NCBI GenBank assembly: GCA_037176705.1
Contig: CM073898.1
Coordinates: forward strand, 25,466,488 to 25,530,487
Length of the DNA: 64,000 nt
From: Molossus alvarezi
Lineage: Eukaryota > Chordata > Mammalia > Chiroptera > Molossidae
Direction of reading: 5' to 3'
Every line of letters begins with the position of its first letter. Positions within the stretch are counted from its first letter, which is position 1. Made by a program: the position numbers and the translations under genes. Positions 47,111 through 58,494 of the stretch are shown here, in pieces. The notes beneath the pieces were generated by a model. That model searched no databases. It was not told where the DNA came from and saw only the letters and a program-made list of their open reading frames with translations.

Positions 47111-48600
47111 GACCACTGACAATTTTTAAACTTTTGATTTTCTTCAGGGCATTTAATACACTTTTCTTTTAAAAATATTTCTTGCTACAATTAAATGTAT
47201 TCTAAAATCTAAAATAAGCAATTTTGATACTGGCAGAGGAAGGGATTAAGTGTGTATGTGGAGGTTTGAGAGGGAGGCAGACCTTAGGAAGGAGATGAAG
47301 GGAGAGGAAGAAAAGGAAAGTGTGAGAGAAGGGGCACCAACTGGTATGAGGGACACACCAGGGGGACAAAGGGTAGGGGTTGACTAGGGAAAAGTGGCAC
47401 CATCTCATCTCAGTGATGACACGCTGCTGGAGAGGGTCTTTCTGAGAACTTGTGTTAGGGAATTTGCGTTAGTGATTTGCATCAGCAGATGCTGAGAATG
47501 AGCCTTTAGTTTAGTTAGGAGACTAATGGGAAAGGGGAGAGAAGGGAGGGAAATTGAAGGGGTAACTTAAGCTAAGCTTGAGGCTAGCTTCTACTTGTAG
47601 AATTATGTATATATAACAAGGGCGAAAGTCTTTCATTGTGCGGTACAGATAGAAGGCTTAAAATGTAAATGACCAGTTGTCACAAAATGGTTAACTCTTT
47701 GAGAGTATTTTTATGAGGTCAAACATTTTCCTTCACTCTATAACAATTGGTATTTATATTAAGTCTTTGTAGATTTACAGAGAACTTTAATTGGCAAAAT
47801 TGAATGTAATCCACTAAAGCCACATTGATATAATCAGCCAATCATTCAATGAGTGAAAGTTGTGAGAATCCTTTTTTTTTTTTTAAATGATGACAGTAAG
47901 AAACAAGATAGTACTTCAGGATTAGATGGACCTCAAATCCCAAGCAGTGAGGGAAAAGCTGACTAATTTTCAATGTTTTCTGCCTTGTGGTTTGATGTCT
48001 TCTAATTCAGTTTTTGTAAATTTCCCTTGGTGTTCACATTTGCAGGAACTCAACATTTACCACCTTATACCATTTTTCAGGATCATAGCCCAGAAAAAAA
48101 TTCCGGACCGTTCCAGGAGCCAACTAAGTACGCGACCATAAACTTGTGGTGAAAACGAGTCTTGCACTTTCCCGCTTGGGGCTGGGGGAGTTCATGGTGA
48201 GCCTTTGGCTAGGTGGAATCCCCCCGAACCCCGCGCTCTTCTTCCCTGCAGAACTGTACCTAGGGCACGTCCCCAAGGAGCAGGCACGTAACACCTTACG
48301 CAGGGCAAACAGGAAATACCTGGCCCTGCCGTCTTCTCCAAGGCACTTTCACCTCACACTTCCAGAGCTTTAGGATTTACCTGGAGGGTTCAGGTGTTTG
48401 GAATCCATGGCAAAAGTGGAATTCCATTTCTGCGATCAACGAGGACCTGGCACAAGCATTTTCCTATTTAAAAAAATTTTGGATAGGGGTGGGGCCCCAG
48501 CGAACAAGAAGGCTTACTCTTCCACAAAAATGCCATCCGCGCCCACACCGAGTACCCTGCCTTCAGCACTCCAGGGCCAGCGACTTTCAGACCTGTAGGT
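47111..48600. other. Intergenic upstream of GEMIN6
   Basis: A purine-rich stretch lies at 47230-47340. GC content rises from about 48100 towards the GEMIN6 promoter. Short frames here show no family pattern. Confidence 0.4.
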
Positions 48601-48609
48601 TTGATTAAA

Positions 48610-49170
48610 GCCAAGGACTACAAAACAGAGACTTCTGGGGGAAGGAAGTGACGATGCGGCACAAAGCATGCTGGACCCAGGCGGGCTCCCCTCAAGCGGA
48701 GGCTCCTTCCTCGGAACGTGGCTGCTGAGGAGTGGGCGCTGCTAACAGTGTTAACTGGTATTTGTCTCGTTTCTGAGGATTAAATATGTTAAGTAGCACT
48801 TGGTTTGAGTACGGCTCAAAGCAGCTGCAGGGTAGGCCCATAAATCTGAGCTCCACAGCCTTCGCTGCTGTCTCCTCGTTTATGCATCCTCCAAACTAAT
48901 GTCAAGACGTTGGGAAAAATCCGGGGGAGATCTAGCAGAGATAGAGCCGAAGAGCGAGGAGATGGATGTCTGAGTTTTCTTTTTCAGTTTTTGGCAAAAA
49001 GTGGTGCGGAGTGAGCTGCTTTGGTCGCAGGAGAGCAGAGAGAGGGTCTGAGCACCTGCAGACCGGCGCCCCGAGCCAGCGTGAAGGCGATCTGGACCGG
49101 GGCTGGGCTGGGCTGGAAGTGTGCCAGCCGAGTTACCCCAGCCTGGGCCCGCGGCTTTCACACTGAATAG
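48610..49170 (+). promoter_or_regulatory. GEMIN6: Probable GEMIN6 promoter and non-coding first exon region
   Basis: A CpG-enriched segment begins 700 bp before the first coding exon. GGAAGTGACG at 48644-48653 resembles a joined ETS/CRE site. Further GC-rich sequence lies at 49055-49155. GEMIN6 in other mammals has a non-coding first exon, which should lie here; I cannot fix its donor. Confidence 0.45.
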
Positions 49171-49318
49171 TAAATATTGTATTAACTATTTTCCGATACG
49201 GTACTTAAGGCAAATCACAGATGTTCTTTACCTCTAGGATGGAGATTAGGGATAAGACATTTGCTTGGGTGGAACATATATATTAACCCGAACTGGTGGT
49301 TGTTTTAGATCTAGCCAG

Positions 49319-50875
49319 ATGGCAACTGCGAATGAATGGATGAAGAAGGGTCCCTTAGAATGGCAGGATTACACTTACAAAGAAGTCAGAGTGACAGCGA
49401 GTGAAAAGGAGTATAAAGGATGGGTTTTAACCACAGACCCAGTCTCTGCCAAGTGAGTATGGGTCCTGCTTTCCTGAAATCATGACACCCTTTTCTGCCT
49501 CTGTTATATCCAAACTCAGAAAGTGGATAATGAAAGACAAATTATTCCCATATATGAATTTTATTGCCTTTGAATCTAAGTGCGGCTCTAACTATGGATT
49601 ACCTTGTCAGATTAGCCAAATTCATAGAAATGAGACATTTTTTTTCTTAGTACTTTTTGTTGGAAAATTTCAAACATACACAAACATAAATAGAATGGTA
49701 TAAGGCCCTGGCCGGTGTCACTCAGTTGGTTGAGCATAGTCTCACACCGAGAGGTCACGGTTGGATTTCCAGTTGGGCCACATGCCCGGTTTCTGGCTGC
49801 ATCCCCAGTAGGAGGTGTGCAGGTTCTGGCCAACTGGCATGTTTCTCTCTCTCCCTCTCCCGCTCTCTAGAATAAATAAAAACATTAAAAAAAAATGGTG
49901 TTAGAAATACTAATCTTACCCCTCCTTCCATGTATTTTAAAGCCAATTGTAGACATATAATTTTGTTTATAAATATGTCAATATATCTCTTAGTAGATTG
50001 GAACTCTTTAACAAATGTAAGCATAATATTATAACATCTAACAACAGTAATAATTATTTTAATATTAGCTGAATCCTAGTTTGAGTTCAGATTTGCCTGA
50101 TTGTCTCCAAAATATCTTTTTACATTGGTTTATAAATTTGGTTGATATGTCTCTTAAGTATCTTTTTTTTAATCCTCACCTGAGGACATTTTTGCATTTA
50201 TCTTCAGATAGAGTGGGAAGGAGAGAAGGAGGAAGAGAGAGAAACATTTATGTGAGAGAGACACATCAAGTGGCTGCCACCCACATGACCCCAACTGGGG
50301 CTGGGAACAACTGCAACTGAGGTTTTGCCCATAGTGGGAACTGAACCTGCAACTCTCTGATCTGCTGGCCGACCCTCTAACCACTAAACCAGACCAGCCA
50401 AGTCTCTTAAGTATCTTAATCTATAATTCTGCATTTTCTCTTTTTAGTTTTCCTTGTTCCTTATTTGTTGAAGAAAATGAGTCATTTGTTTGATAGAATT
50501 GAACCCATTCTGGATTGAGCTTATTGCATTATCATGATGTAGTTTATTTTTTTTAAATATGTTTTTATTGATTTTATAGAGAGAGAGGAAGAGGGAGAGA
50601 GAAACATCAATAGGCTGCCTCCTGCACACATGCCTGAAACCTGGGCATGTGCCCTGACTGGTAATCTAACTGGTGACCTTTCAGTTCACCAGACGAAGAT
50701 GATGTAGTTTTTTTGTTTGTTTGTTTTTTATCTTCACCTGAGGATATTTTTCCATTTATCATCAGACAGAGTGGGGGGGGGGGAGAGAGAGAGAGAGAGA
50801 GAGAGAAGGAAGGAAGGAAGGAAGGAAGGAAGGAAGGAAGGAAGGAAGGAAGGAAGGAAGGAAGGAAAGATAGAT

Positions 50876-50926
<51 letters not shown>

Positions 50927-53341
50927 GTGAGAGGAACACATCGACTGGTTGCCTCCCACACAACCCGACCAGGGCTGTGGACGAACTGCAACCAAGGTAC
51001 ATGCTCTTGACCTGAATCGAACCCAAGAGTTTTTGGTTCGTGGGCTGACGCTCTAACCACTGAGGAAACTAGCCAGGGCTGATGACATAGTTTAACATGT
51101 TCTTTTATACCCTGCATTTCCTATAAACTGCTATTCGTATTTAGAGGTTTGATTAGGATCAGATTTATTTATTTTTCTTTATTGATTTTTAGAGAGAGAG
51201 GGAGGGAGAGATAGAAACATCGATGAGAGAGAACATTGATTGGCCACCTCCTGCATGCCCCCACCCCCCACTGGGGATTTGGCCCACAACCTGAGTACGT
51301 GCCCTGACTGGGAATCAAACCGGCGACTTCTTGTTGCATGGGTTGACACTTGACCACTGAGCCACACCGCTGGGCTGATTTATTTTTTGCAAGACTACTT
51401 TAAAAGTGGTCACACACACACACACACTTTTTATTTTGGAATGGTTTTAGATTTACAGAAAAGTTACAAAGAAAGTACAGAGAATACCCATGTATCCAGC
51501 TCCCCCTAATGTTAGCATCTTACAATGTGCATTTGTCAAAACTATAAATTTACATGAACTAAACTAATCAATTGGATTTTATCAGTTTTTCCACTAATGC
51601 CCTTTTTCTATTCCAGGATCCAATCTAGGATCCCACGTTACATTTAATCACGTATCCTAGTCTCCTCGATCTGTGACAGTTTTTCAGTCTTTCCTTGTTT
51701 TTTATGACCTTAACTCATTTGAAGAGTACTGGTGAGGTATTTTGTAGAATGTCTCTCAGTTTGAGTTTGTGTGATGTTTTCTCATTAGTAGACTTGGTTT
51801 TGGGGAAAAGTAAGTACCACAGAAGTAAAATTCCCTTCACATCACATCGTATCATATATCATATTGTATTTTATTTAGAGTTTTTGCATTTGTATATGTG
51901 AGTGAGATTAGCTTGTAGTTTTATTTTTTAATCCTGTCACCTTCTTTTGGTATCAGGGTTATATTAGCCTCATTGAACATGTTAAGGCATAGTCCCCTTT
52001 TATAGACTCTAGAAGAATTTGATTAGATTAGAAATGTTTGATCCTTGAAAATTTTATAGAATTTATAGATTGCCTGGGTCTTTTTCCCCTTCCATGGGAA
52101 GTTTTTAAACTAGTTTCTCAGTTTTTATTTAAAGATTATTGGACTATTTACACTCTCTCTCTCTCTTTCTCTCTTCCCCCCCCGCCCCCGTGGTAGAAAC
52201 TTGTGTTTTCCAGAAAGTTATCTGTTTTAATTTCAAAATTAGTATCATAAATTTGTTCTTTATATTTTATACTGCCTTATTCTTAGTATTATTTATATGT
52301 CTTCTTTCTTATAAACTTTTTAAAATTTATTGATTAGAGAGAGAGAGAGAAAGGGAGAGAGAGAGAAATATCAATTTGTCGTTCCACATATTTATACATT
52401 TATTGGTTGCTTCTTGTATGTGTCCTGACTGAAAATTGAACCCACAACCTTGGCACATTGGGACAATGCTCTAACCAACGGAGCTACCCAGCCAGGGCCT
52501 TCTTTCTGTTTTATTATTAATCTTGCTGAGATTTGTGAAATTTTTTTTTTCAAAAAACAAACTTTTTGCTTTCATCCTCCTGAGTCTTGTTTTCTATTTT
52601 ATTTACTTTGTGCTTTGTTATATTCTTTGGTTTGCTTAGAAGAGGAGTTATTCAATTGTTTTAACTCTAAAAGTTAAATCTGTACCCTCTCTTCAGGACA
52701 CAGTTAAGGCATTCAAAGCTCTTTGAGTAATACTTTCACTGCCTCCCACAGTGATTAGCTTTAGGCTGAACAAAAGTTTAGATGTTTAGGACCCTCAGTG
52801 AAAGCGTCTGGTGGTGACAGGATTAATTTTAAACAGGGAAGAGCAGTCCCTATTCTAATGACCTTCTGGGGTTGATGCCTCTCGTTCCGTGGCTTCTTCC
52901 ATAGTTTTACGGGCCTTTAGGTTTTTCTTTTGAAAATCTGCTCTGAACTTACTTTTCCTCCAAAGTATTGTCCTCGTGAACTTCCTTGAAGATGGCAGCA
53001 TGTCTGTGACCGGAATTATGGGACATGCTGTGCAGACTGTTGAAACTGTGAATGAAGGGGACCATGGGGTGAGAGAGAAGCTGATGCGTTTGTTCACGTC
53101 TGGAGACTGCCCGGCACACAACCTTGAGGATCTGGAAAAGAGAAAGAACAGCCTAAAGAAGTGGCTCGAGAAGAATCACATCCCTGTCACTGAACAAGGA
53201 AATGCACCAAAGACTCTCTGTGTGGCTGGGGTCCTGACTATAGACCCACCGTATGCTCCAGAGAATTGCAGCAGCTCTAATGAGATTATTCTGTCCCGTG
53301 TGCAGGATCTTATTCAGGGACATCTTGCAGTTTCACAATGA
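49319..53341 (+). CDS. GEMIN6: Gem-associated protein 6
   Basis: A subunit of the SMN complex that assembles Sm cores on spliceosomal snRNAs; it pairs with GEMIN7 through an Sm-like fold. Coding exons are 49319-49452 and 52966-53341 (stop TGA 53339-53341). The first exon starts at about 49309 after TGTTTTAG, the donor is GCCAA|GTGAGT, and the acceptor CAAAG|TATT keeps the codon. The product is 169 residues. N-terminal NEWMKKGPLEWQDY to NFLEDGSMSVTGIMGHAVQTVE is the Sm-like half, and SSSNEIILSRVQDLIQGHL closes the C-terminal half. The usual start codon position reads GCG here, so translation must begin upstream (MATANEWM), adding about three residues. An Asn present in human after SEK is absent, as I recall it is in mouse. 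Confidence 0.95.
49705..49892 (+). mobile_element. VES SINE in the GEMIN6 intron, type B-related
   Basis: It starts GCCCTGGCCGGTGTCACTC and ends AATAAATAAAAAC. Imperfect AATGGTAT flanks lie around it. Confidence 0.8.
50165..50401 (-). mobile_element. VES SINE, type A, GEMIN6 intron
   Basis: A 16-bp target duplication GTCTCTTAAGTATCTT lies at 50149-50164 and 50402-50417. Confidence 0.9.
50545..50698 (-). mobile_element. VES SINE, type B, with internal deletion
   Basis: About 50 bp of the middle are missing. It is flanked by ATGATGTAGTTT repeats. Confidence 0.75.
50711..51080 (-). mobile_element. VES SINE, type A, enlarged by two microsatellites
   Basis: The CT-rich segment has grown to a (GGAA)n run at about 50807-50868 and a (GATA)n run at about 50869-50926 (plus-strand view). 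This lengthens the SINE to about 370 bp. It shares the target GATGATGTAGTTT with the previous SINE. Confidence 0.88.
51174..51376 (-). mobile_element. VES SINE, type B
   Basis: It ends CCACACCGCTGGGC. GATTTATTT-type flanks are present. Confidence 0.85.
51405..52740 (-). mobile_element. Old LINE-1 (L1M) 3' UTR and ORF2 part, antisense, in the GEMIN6 intron
   Basis: It contains the L1M 3' UTR pattern (TTTACAGAAAAGTTAC, then TTCCAGGATCCAATCTAGG and ATTTTGTAGAATGTCTCTC). Antisense ORF2 sequence follows from about 51905. It is interrupted by a type C SINE. Confidence 0.65.
52317..52498 (-). mobile_element. Older VES-related SINE, type C
   Basis: The tRNA end is CGGAGCTACCCAGCCAGGG, like the copy at 34257. 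It lies in LINE-1 sequence. Confidence 0.72.
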
Positions 53342-53505
53342 GTGGCCAAGAACTATGGATGCGTTGAAATACGACTTATTTTTCCTTTCTTCATACAATG
53401 TTTTGAATGTTAAGGCCATCATATTACAGGACTTTAAAAGCACACAAGTGTGTATGTGAGTTTTAATTTATCTTGGTAAAATCAAAGATGTAGATTACGA
53501 GTGCT

Positions 53506-53511
53506 AATAAA
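53506..53511 (+). terminator. GEMIN6: Polyadenylation signal, GEMIN6
   Basis: AATAAA lies 165 nt after the stop codon, suggesting a short 3' UTR of about 185 nt. Confidence 0.65.
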
Positions 53512-54016
53512 TAGTGAACTGTGACAAGGATAATACCACATGCAACAAAATTAGCACAGGGACATCAGAACTTAAGTCTCTTCTTTTGATGGGGATATAC
53601 ATCCATTTTGTTAGGCAAGAAATATATTTGGAAAAATCACAACATGTTACATTCAGTATAAAATGCAGTAAGTCCCTTGTGCTAACTATATGTGTCTGTT
53701 AAAATTTGTGTTTATGTGTGTGTGTGATGAAACTGGTTGAAACTTCAAAGTTTTGACTGTTGGTGAAAATCTTCACACATGAGCCTTATAACTCTCAAAG
53801 AGTTTAAAGTGAGAACGGGCTGGTATCTCTGAGGAAGAAGGTAAATGTGACAGGCATCTTGCAGCTGAATTCAACTCAGTTCCTTTGCCTGGTCCCCATT
53901 TCTCAGGGCTAGGCTCTGTGTGGAGGCTTCTGGCCTAGAAAGGGGCCTTTTCATGGGCATGTCTAGAATGACACAAGGTCACATTAGATTAGAACTCGGA
54001 GGCCCTGACTCCCTAG

Positions 54017-54222
54017 GTCAGGGGTCAACAAAATGTGGGCCCTTAGGACAAATCCAGCTTGCCGCCTCCATTTGTTAAAGTTTTATTGGAACACACCTAC
54101 TAGTTTATGTTTTATGTGCACTTGCTTTTTAGACATAATGGCAGAGTTGAGTATTGGGACAGAAACAATATGGCTTATATTTAAGAAAAAATATGGCCCT
54201 TTACAGAAAGTCCTTCCCTCAC
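54017..54222 (+). mobile_element. MER5A-type hAT MITE
   Basis: It opens AGGTCAGGGGTCAACAAAAT and carries AAAGTTTTATTGGAACACAC and GCAGAGTTGAGTATTG, then TATGGCCCTTTACAGAAAG. The frame inside it is not a gene. Confidence 0.85.
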
Positions 54223-54329
54223 AACTTTGAAGTTCCATGATCCTGTATGAAATTTGGTGCATTACCTTTCTCCTTGTGACCTTGGAATGTCTTCGCAAAG
54301 CAAATAGGGGAAGGTTAATGAAATTAAAT

Positions 54330-54773
54330 TTAGCATGGAAAAGATTCTGACACAATGAGGCCTTGAGAGAGTAAACCGTACAGGAAATTACTCACAGCAT
54401 CATTTGGGTTTTGTCCTTGGCGCAGGGACAGGTGCATTGGTGTTGGTAGATTTATTTGCTGTCCGACTGATGAGCTGGGGACAGAGACCGTTGCTTGGCA
54501 ATTGGTCTTCTGATTGTTTAAGCAATTTACCTGAGTGCTGAAGAAGTTCATAATCTGGTTCTGCCGTGAAAACCTGTCTGCTTTGAGAGTTGCCCCAGCC
54601 AGTTCCTCAGCTAAGAATCTCCCCCAGGAGTTTAACTCAGCTGTTTCAGATCCCCCCTCTGGTTCCAGAGGCCCAGAGGAAGATTCCTCCCCAAAGCTGG
54701 CTGTACTCCCTGCCGGCAGGAGGCGGTCGCCAGGGCAGCGGTCCCCTTGGGGCAAAGTTTCTAACCTTTGCAC
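54330..54773 (-). other. Unassigned open frame, possible exon, 147 codons
   Basis: The frame has balanced amino-acid use and higher GC than its flanks. A strong donor GTGAGT (minus strand, 54395-54390) follows the codons NPNDA, so coding sequence, if real, may end at 54396. I do not recognise the protein. It contains FSRQNQIMNFF and a Ser/Thr/Val-rich segment. It could be a lineage-specific exon, an exon of a lncRNA, or an old repeat or retrocopy piece. Confidence 0.25.
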
Positions 54774-54799
54774 TGATTTCTTGCTATCCCATTATTAAT

Positions 54800-55108
54800 C
54801 TGATTTCCTAAATTAAATCTCTCCACATTTTCCTAAAGAAGTTATTGCTGAAATAGGTTTTTCCATGAATTAAGTTAAAATATATATATTAATGAAAAAT
54901 TTAAAACATTCACAATCATTTTATTTGATGAGAACTGGTGAAAATTTCATGATGCCTTGAAGTAGATTCTGAAATGTTGGAGTCAGGGGTAAGGATTACT
55001 ATAATTCATGCTTATGTTCTGGGAGAAACCAGAACAGTGAAGGACTATAATTACATATACTTAATTGCTTCTACTGCCAAATACAGTTGTGTTTTTTAAA
55101 ACTATTGT
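54800..55108. other. Intergenic, no assigned feature
   Basis: AT-rich; nothing recognised. Confidence 0.4.
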
Positions 55109-55288
55109 GCCCTGCCCAGTGTGGCTCAGTTGGTTGAGCATCGTACCATGCACTGAAGGGTTGCCAGTTTGATTCCTGGTCAGGGGCATGCAGGAGGCAG
55201 CCGATCAATGTATTGCTTTCATATAGATGTTTCTCCCTCTCCCTCTCCCTTCCTCTCTAAAAATTAATTTTAAAAATCTAAAAAAAAA
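55109..55288 (+). mobile_element. VES SINE, type B, internal deletion
   Basis: It starts CCCTGCCCAGTGTGGCTCAG. The segment between the B box and GGGGCATGCAGGAGG is missing. Confidence 0.8.
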
Positions 55289-55437
55289 GTATAAAAATAT
55301 AAACCACTTTATTCAGGTATGATTAACATAACATATTCAATGTATGCAACTTGCTAGGCTGGAGATACATCTGTGAACCATCACCATAATGTCTGCCATG
55401 AGCGTATCTATCACCTCCATAAGTTTTCTCCTGCCCT

Positions 55438-55695
55438 TATTTTTTATCCTCACCGGAGGACATTTTTGCATTTTAGATAGAGCAGGAGGGAGAGAGGGAG
55501 GAAGAGAGAGAGAGAGAGAGAAATATCGATGCGAGAGAGATACATCGACTAACCAGTCGGTTGCCACCCACACAACCCCCTACTGGGGCCAGGGAGAAAC
55601 TGCAACCGAGGTACATGCTCCTAGTGGGAACCGAACCCAGGTCTCTCTGGACCACAGGCTGACGCTCTAACCTCTGAGCCAAATTGGCCAGGGCT
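55438..55695 (-). mobile_element. VES SINE, type A
   Basis: TCTCCTGCC repeats lie on both sides (about 55428 and 55696). Confidence 0.88.
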
Positions 55696-56091
55696 CTCCT
55701 GCCTTCTTTAATATTATTATTATCCAGTTGGATTTTATTGTTAAAATTAAAGGATTTTTTTTCTATTAAAAAAGTATTCTAGTACCCATACATGCTTTAT
55801 ACCTTTATATATTCCTTTCTAATCCTTTAAAAGTTTTTACGTAATTGTAATCAATGTATATAGTTTAATATTTTTCCTGTTTCTGTTGTTTTTATAATTT
55901 TAATATTTAAGACAATATCCTATTATATTGATAAGCCACGCTTATTAAAACAGCCCTCTAAATTTTGACATTTGTTCTTTTTGCTATCATGAATATCTTT
56001 ATGAATACATCTTCATTGCTATTATCAAAGACTATTTAAGTGCCTAGAAATGCAAGTACGTGTAAACATATGTAGGTTTTTCCTTGTGTTT

Positions 56092-56196
56092 ATTTATTTA
56101 TTTATTTATTTGGTATATGTCCCTAGCGGGATCCGAACCTGGGACCCTCTGGTCCATAGGCTGGCGCTCCAGCTGCTGAGCCAAACCGGCCAGGGC
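56092..56196 (-). mobile_element. Short tRNA-only VES-related SINE with (TTTA)n tail
   Basis: TTTCCTTGTGTTT flanks it at 56079-56091 and 56197-56209. The sense strand ends at CTAGGGACATATACC. Confidence 0.87.
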
Positions 56197-56227
56197 TTTC
56201 CTTGTGTTTTTAAATGGTTTGTGCTGC

Positions 56228-56438
56228 CCAGCCAGTATGGCTCAGTGACTGAGCGTCGACCCATGCACCGAGAGGTCGCAGGTTCGATTTCCGGTCAGGG
56301 CACATGCCGGGGTTGCGGGCTTGATCAAGTAGGGGGCGTGCTGGAGGCAGCTGACCAATGTTTCTCTCTCACGGATGTTTCTAGCTATTTCTCCCTTTCC
56401 CTGTTTCTCTAAAAACCAATAATAATAAAAATAATAAT
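56228..56438 (+). mobile_element. VES SINE, type B
   Basis: A 16-bp target duplication AAATGGTTTGTGCTGC lies at 56212-56227 and 56439-56454. Confidence 0.9.
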
Positions 56439-56515
56439 AAATGGTTTGTGCTGCTTTACTTTGACAAGTGCAATAAATAAGTGTATATGCAAATTTATCA
56501 GACCCTTAGAGTCTT

Positions 56516-56723
56516 TTTTTTTAAATCCTCACCCGAGGATACTTTTTTCTATTTATCTTCAGATAGAGTGGGAGAGAGAGAGAAAAACATTGACGTGAGA
56601 GAGACACGTCGACTGGTTGGCTCCCGCATAACCCAGGTACCTGTCCTTGACTGGAATCGAACCCTCAACTGATCCGTGGGCTGACACTCTAAATCTCTTC
56701 ACTGAGCCTAATCGGCCAGGGCT
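56516..56723 (-). mobile_element. VES SINE, type A, internally shortened
   Basis: A target duplication AGACCCTTAGAGT(C/A)TT lies at 56500-56515 and 56724-56739. Confidence 0.88.
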
Positions 56724-56999
56724 AGACCCTTAGAGTATTAATATTTTGTTTAATTTTTGCTACTGAACATAAAATGGTTTTTCAAAGTTGTTTTAATTTG
56801 TATTTCTCTATTAGCATTTTCCCATTTCTTTATTTCCGGTATGGGAACTGTTTGATTCATATCTTCATTTTTTAAGTATCTTAATTTTCAAGAAATTATT
56901 TCTCCTATATTCTCATTATCTTGCCATATCTATTCTTGGTCTCTATCTAGTTTTTACTCAAATGGATACAGGTTAATGAACACTGAAATTATAGCATAC

Positions 57000-57890
57000 A
57001 TGTTCATTGCATTTCACTTTGACATAATGTTAGATTTACAGAAAATTTTCAAGAACATGAGGAAGAATCCCCCCCCATCTTTTTCCCAGCAAATGTTAAC
57101 ATTTCACCACATTTGCAGTTTCCATGTTTGTGTATGAGTGTGTTCATTTTTTTCCCCTTGAACTGTTTGAGAGTAAATCATGGATACAATGAAAAAATGA
57201 GTACATTCTCCTACATGAGCACAGTACAAACACAGTACTGTGACTTAATACAGACCTAGTCCAGATTTCCCTCCCTCCCTCCCTCCCTCCCTCCCTCCCT
57301 CCCTCCCTTCCTTCCTTCCTTCCTTCCTGGAGAAACATCAATGCAAGAAAGACACATCGATTTGTTGCCACCCACACAACTCCAACTGGGGCTGGGGATG
57401 AACTGCAACCAAGGTACGTGCCCTTAGCGGCAACCAAACCCAGGACTCTGGTCCATGAGCCGATGCTCTAACCACTGAGCCAAACCGGCCAGGGCCAGAT
57501 TTCACTTCTTATCTCAATGTCCTTTATATGGGAGAGAAAAAAAAAGTATATATATGCTCATGTATTGCATTCGTCATGTCCTCTAGTTTTCCTTAATCTG
57601 GAATAGTTCCTTAGTCTTTCTTTGACTAATGATACCAACATTTTAAATACAGGCCGGTTATTTTGTGGAATAATCCTCAATTTGGGTTTGTTTGATGTTT
57701 TTATGATCAATTGGGTATGCACTGGAACACTCTGGAAATGATAGTGTGTTCTTCTGTGTGCATCATATCAGGAGGCCATGATGTTCATTTGTTCCATTTC
57801 CGGTGATGTTAACTGTGATCACTTAGTTAAGGTGGTGTCTATCAGGTTTCTTCGCTGTGACTTTTCCATTTTTCTTTTTGTAATTAAAGG
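57000..57890 (-). mobile_element. Old LINE-1 (L1M) 3' UTR, antisense
   Basis: It shows the same pattern as 51405 onward (GTTAGATTTACAGAAAATTT, CTAGTTTTCCTTAATCTGG, TTATTTTGTGGAATAATCC). A SINE splits it. Confidence 0.6.
57269..57494 (-). mobile_element. VES SINE, type A, 3' part replaced by (TCCC)n(TTCC)n
   Basis: CCAGATTT flanks it at 57261-57268 and 57495-57502. The microsatellite at 57269-57327 stands where the 3' tail should be. Confidence 0.82.
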
Positions 57891-57908
57891 TATCTTCATA
57901 CATATTTT

Positions 57909-58136
57909 ATTTTTTGTTCATCCTCACTTGAGGATTTTTTTCCTTGATTTTTAGAGAAAGAAGAAGGAAGGGAGAGAGGGACAGAAACATCAGTGTGAGA
58001 GAGAGACATTGATTGGTTGCCTCTGCATGACCCCAACCAGGCCTGGGGATGGAGCCTGCAACCCAGGTATGTGCCCCTGACTAGAATCAAACCCGAGACC
58101 CCCTTGGTCCTTGGGCACTGAGCCAAATGAGCAGAG
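57909..58136 (-). mobile_element. VES SINE, type A-related, first of a serial trio
   Basis: CATACATATTTT lies on its left (57897-57908) and right (from 58137). Confidence 0.85.
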
Positions 58137-58149
58137 CCATACATATTTT

Positions 58150-58392
58150 TATTAATTAATTTTTTCCTCACCCCAGGACATTTTTCATTTTTTGTTCAGG
58201 TAGAGTGGGAGGGAGAGAGAGAGAAAGAGAAACATCGATGTAAAAGGGACACATCGAGTGGCTGCCACCCGCACGACCCAACTGGGCCCGGGGACAAACT
58301 GCAACCGAGGTATGTGCCCTTAGCAGGAACCGAACCTGGGTCTCTCTGGACCTCAGGTTGACGCTCTAACCACTGAGCAAACTGGCCAGGGC
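58150..58392 (-). mobile_element. VES SINE, type A, second of a serial trio
   Basis: Near-consensus body; ends CAAACTGGCCAGGGC just before the short SINE. Confidence 0.88.
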
Positions 58393-58494
58393 TTATTTAT
58401 TTATTTTTTTATACGTGCCCCTAGTGGGAACTGAACCCAGGACCCTCTGGACTGCAGGCCGATGCTCCAACCGCTGAGCCAAACTGGCCAGGGC
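58393..58494 (-). mobile_element. Short tRNA-only VES-related SINE, third of a serial trio
   Basis: The sense strand ends CTAGGGGCACGTAT before the A-tail. CCATACATATTTTTA follows it, the third copy of the target. Confidence 0.87.

Noticed and set aside
50607..51117. Proteins with long Ser-Leu-Pro-Phe and Tyr-Leu-Ser-Ile repeats
   Set aside because: They are translations of the GGAA and GATA microsatellites inside a SINE.
53976..54230. 65-codon frame with possible function near GEMIN6
   Set aside because: It coincides with a MER5A relic.
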